A stretch of DNA of 64,000 nt, taken from assembly GCF_052072235.1 (NCBI RefSeq), contig NZ_CM125436.1:862001-926000 (forward strand). Reading direction: 5' to 3'. Below the pieces are notes generated by a model. The model ran no database searches. It saw nothing but the letters and a program-made list of their open reading frames with translations, and was not told the origin of the DNA. The translations under genes were made by a program, and so were the position numbers. This DNA comes from Brevibacillus_D fluminis_A (GTDB taxonomy: Bacteria > Bacillota > Bacilli > Brevibacillales > Brevibacillaceae). Below, one piece after another: positions 58,822 through 64,000 of this stretch (positions are counted from its first letter, which is position 1; every line of letters begins with the position of its first letter).

Positions 58822-59183
58822 TCCATTTGCGAGCTTTTTGCTGTGTGTTCGTCTTCTTCCAACAGAAGAGGCTGTCCACAAAACATGCAGGCGTCTTCCT
58901 TGCCGAGCATTTTGGTCGCCTTTTTGCAGGAAGGGCATTCGACCTGCGGCGCGGTGGTGGAAATCATACCGGAAATCATGAATAATACCGTACTGACCAT
59001 CATGCCGATGAAGCCGATCAGCAGGAGGCAGGTCATAAATATGTACGAGCCTTTCAGCCAGGAACCCAGATAGCCTGCAAAGAATGCATAGCCAAGATAC
59101 ATAAGTAAAATGCCGACGCCCATGTTCCAGTTGGCCCATGTGCGCATGCGCTTGATTTTGCTCAATCGGTCCGTTTTATGCAT
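58806..59183 (-). CDS. ygzB: YgzB family membrane protein with zinc ribbon (UPF0295)
   Basis: A 125-residue protein with two transmembrane helices (about residues 21-42 and 48-74) and a C-terminal zinc-ribbon-like CPSC...CMFC motif near 83-102. The N-terminal KIKRMRTWANWNMGVGILLMYLGY pattern is diagnostic of YgzB. It lies between perR and ygxA, its normal neighbours in B. subtilis, though here on the opposite strand. Function unknown. Its 3' end overlaps the shared terminator. Confidence 0.9.
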   Translation of the reverse strand: MHKTDRLSKIKRMRTWANWNMGVGILLMYLGYAFFAGYLGSWLKGSYIFMTCLLLIGFIGMMVSTVLFMISGMISTTAPQVECPSCKKATKMLGKEDACMFCGQPLLLEEDEHTAKSSQMEQKTT

Positions 59184-59313
59184 CGATCATTCCTCCCAGC
59201 CTCCAGTATAGCATAAGCCTTTTAAAAGCGTTATTCTCTCCCGTGCAAAAGCAGGAACTTTTCAATGACTGTAGAATCCATATTGGCAATTAAGAGCCAC
59301 AGGAGGTGCACGT

Positions 59314-60186
59314 ATGGCTGCAAATCTGGACGCATTTACACAGAAGGTAATTCAAGAGGAACAGATCCAGTCTGTGTTAGTGCTTCAACAGCCCAATCGT
59401 TTTTACCCGCTAGACGGTATTGATCTCCTGTATCTTATTGTTGTGAATAGCGCTGCAACGCAAATCGACGTTTCACAGCTCGTATTTGACGAGAAAAACA
59501 TCCTCGTCTACCGCATCAGCCAATGGCAGCTGGAGACATGTGCCATACAAGGAGAAATTGACGAGCGTCTGCGGCAAATGCTGGTTTACGCGGAAGTGGT
59601 TTGGGACAAAAATCAGTATATAAGCAAATTTGGCGAACGCTTGCAAAAATACGTTGCCAAAAGGAAGAAATACCAGGTGTGCGTCGAGTATTCCGGTTTC
59701 TTGCGCCATTATAACGAGGCAAAGGAACTGCTGCACCGCCATTTGACGCTGGATGCTTACCAAGCCGTGATCATCGCCCTGCAAAAATGGGCGCGCCTCG
59801 TCATTTGCGAATCTAGCGAGATGCACGATTTATCGCTGTGGGCGCGGGTGAAACAGCTCGATCCGTCCGTTTACAAGCTGTATGAGGAGCTGATCACGAG
59901 TCAGGAGCCGTTGGAAAAGCGGATTGAGCTGATGCTTTTGCCGATTGAGGTTAACGTGATGTCCAAACTGAAGTCGTCCACTCAATTGCTGGTGGATGTG
60001 ATGCAAACGGAAAACCGTCCTTGGTTTTTGCAGGAGCTGAAGCGACATCCGGACCTGGAAAATGCGGAAATCGATTTGCAGATGCTGTTGGACAAAATGG
60101 TCAAAAGAGGGCTGCTGTATGAAGTGGCTGTTCTGCAAGAGGATGGCCAGGTTGCTGAAAAAGGATATTTAGCTACGGCCACGTAA
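59314..60186 (+). CDS. ygxA: YgxA-type nucleotidyltransferase-like protein
   Basis: A 290-residue protein corresponding to B. subtilis YgxA (nucleotidyltransferase-like domain followed by a helical substrate-binding region). Its N-terminus has the NLDAFTQKVIQEE helix and LVLQQPNRFYPLDGIDLLYLIVV, the degenerate nucleotidyltransferase strand pair, with a long helical C-terminus. Catalytic residues are not obvious, so activity is uncertain. CAGGAGG is 9 bases before ATG. It stands just ahead of the rRNA operon, as in B. subtilis, where ygxA precedes rrnD. Confidence 0.85.
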   Translation: MAANLDAFTQKVIQEEQIQSVLVLQQPNRFYPLDGIDLLYLIVVNSAATQIDVSQLVFDEKNILVYRISQWQLETCAIQGEIDERLRQMLVYAEVVWDKNQYISKFGERLQKYVAKRKKYQVCVEYSGFLRHYNEAKELLHRHLTLDAYQAVIIALQKWARLVICESSEMHDLSLWARVKQLDPSVYKLYEELITSQEPLEKRIELMLLPIEVNVMSKLKSSTQLLVDVMQTENRPWFLQELKRHPDLENAEIDLQMLLDKMVKRGLLYEVAVLQEDGQVAEKGYLATAT

Positions 60187-60221
60187 GGTTTCTATGCTTC
60201 GATGTTTTTTAAAAAAGGCTA

Positions 60222-60251
60222 TTGACTCAAATGGGTTCTGCGTGCTATATT
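60222..60251 (+). promoter_or_regulatory. rRNA operon promoter P1
   Basis: TTGACT and TATATT are separated by 18 bases, 250 bases upstream of the 16S gene. Confidence 0.7.
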
Positions 60252-60315
60252 AACAAACGTCACTTCTGATCAACGATGAAATGAATCGAGCGAGACAAAC
60301 GCAAGAAAAAAGCTG

Positions 60316-60345
60316 TTGACACAGATGGTGACGGTGTGATAAATT
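60316..60345 (+). promoter_or_regulatory. rRNA operon promoter P2
   Basis: TTGACA and TAAATT are separated by 18 bases, about 95 bases after P1. Tandem promoters are usual for rRNA operons. Confidence 0.7.
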
Positions 60346-60398
60346 AAAAGAGTCGCTGTCAACGAAAGATGCGAGAGCGATGGACTTTTAAACGAAAT

Positions 60399-60417
60399 GC
60401 TCTTTGAAAACTGAACA
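60399..60417 (+). promoter_or_regulatory. rRNA leader boxA-like antitermination element
   Basis: TGCTCTTTGAAAACTGAAC matches the conserved leader element preceding 16S genes in Bacillales. A related CCTTGAAAACTGGATAAC lies before the 23S gene. Confidence 0.7.
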
Positions 60418-60503
60418 GCGAAAGCGAAAAGATAACGTGATTGTCCACGTGGCATCACACAATGCAACAAGCCAAGCAAGTCTTGGAATCAGCTTCAACT
60501 CAA

Positions 60504-62042
<1,539 letters not shown>

Positions 62043-62104
62043 TATGGAGATCTTTCGCTCGCTGTTCAGTTTTGAGAGAGCATATCTCTCAATTGAATCA
62101 ATAT

Positions 62105-62222
62105 GTCTGGTGATGATGGCGGAGGGGACACACCCGTTCCCATACCGAACACGGCCGTTAAGCCCTCCAGCGCCGATGGTACTTGTCCCGAAGGGGACTG
62201 GGAGAGTAGGACGTTGCCAGGC
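62105..62222 (+). rRNA. 5S ribosomal RNA, located between 16S and 23S
   Basis: About 118 bases with the 5S hallmarks ACACCCGTTCCCATACCGAACACGG, AGCGCCGATGGTA and a terminal stem (GTCTGG at the 5' end with CCAGGC at the 3' end). It begins about 62 bases after the 16S 3' end and lies some 245 bases before the 23S gene, so the order in this operon is 16S-5S-23S rather than 16S-23S-5S. Confidence 0.96.
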
Positions 62223-62466
62223 GGAGATTTTTTGTCTCCAAACAAGTTTTAGCATAAAACGTCTCGACGTTTTATGTGGAACTTTAATGTAGGCCGCTTG
62301 CGGCCAACAAAATACGCAGTATTTTGTTCCTTGAAAACTGGATAACGCAAGTATTGCTAAGGATTAACATTGAAGTACAATTTGTACTGATCATGATGGA
62401 TGAAAAACGTATAGGTGTTTTCCACGCTCCGGCGATGGATGAAAAACGCTACGCGTTTTCCTATGT
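62223..62466 (+). other. 5S-23S spacer without tRNA genes
   Basis: The spacer holds small hairpins (GGAGA/TCTCC; AAAACGTC/GACGTTTT; GGCCGC/GCGGCC; AAAATAC/GTATTTT), a boxA-like CCTTGAAAACTGGATAAC, and two copies of GATGGATGAAAAACG (62396-62410 and 62435-62449). No tRNA is present. Confidence 0.8.

Positions 62467-64000
<1,534 letters not shown>

Overview
The window looks like a chromosomal segment of a Gram-positive, spore-forming member of the Paenibacillaceae, most likely Brevibacillus. The 16S rRNA at the right end reads like Brevibacillus. Strong AGGAGG-type ribosome binding sites with ATG/GTG/TTG starts, Spo0M, ComER, an sps/pse-type sugar gene, and a gene order recalling Bacillus subtilis (ntdP-ygaD; hemL/gsaB, bcp, perR, ygzB, ygxA, rrn; yfhP next to mutY) support this. 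Genus assignment is from recall, not a database search.

Layout. 1-2.3 kb: an acyl-CoA ligase cut by the left edge and an SDR oxidoreductase. 2.4-2.6 kb: first copy of a 238-bp structured repeat, followed by an 11-bp tandem repeat. 2.8-4.4 kb: a 27-residue membrane peptide and a cytochrome P450. 4.6-7.5 kb (minus): an OmpR-type two-component pair, then an NlpC/P60 hydrolase behind a c-di-AMP (ydaO) riboswitch. 7.8-12.4 kb: a Lia-type envelope-stress operon (LiaI-like, PspA/LiaH, a lipid-type methyltransferase, LiaF, LiaS, LiaR). 12.4-16.5 kb: PrpE-like phosphatase, amidase, YneF, EVE-domain protein, the second repeat copy and a TauE-type permease. 16.6-26.5 kb: sodA, an ABC-exporter remnant, a CDF metal exporter, a beta-lactamase-family protein, a MocR/LysE divergent pair, an amino-acid permease behind an unusual leader, yfhP and mutY. 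26.5-28.8 kb: an S66 carboxypeptidase preceded by small genes under a possible LexA box, a 33-residue ORF with its own terminator, and an SDR scar. 28.8-37.6 kb: GNAT, ntdP, MocR, ABC exporter, MFS pump, IseA-like lipoprotein, ComER and Spo0M. 38.1-39.6 kb: a decayed pseudaminic acid/spore-coat polysaccharide operon with one intact gene. 39.6-50.3 kb: YugP, an orphan GltB-type glutamate synthase, a 46-residue protein, HemL and a three-gene ABC transporter. 50.6-60.2 kb: FMN riboswitch and RibU, an HTH regulator, Bcp, M42 peptidase, methyltransferase, cobalamin adenosyltransferase, Nth, PerR, a GH18-family protein, YgzB and YgxA. 60.2-64 kb: an rRNA operon in the order 16S-5S-23S, with 23S cut by the right edge.

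Themes. Envelope stress and wall turnover recur (Lia operon, NlpC/P60 under c-di-AMP, amidase, IseA-like lipoprotein, S66 peptidase, GH18 protein). So do oxidative defence and DNA repair (SodA, Bcp, PerR with its own box, MutY, Nth). Deletion scars are frequent: the ABC remnant after sodA, the SDR scrap near 28.6 kb, and the pse/sps operon. The strongest lead for something undescribed is the pair of 238/239-bp repeats, whose long nested stems differ between copies by compensatory changes. Next are the leader of the permease at 22.5 kb, the small-protein operon behind the LexA-like box, and the 16S-5S-23S order.
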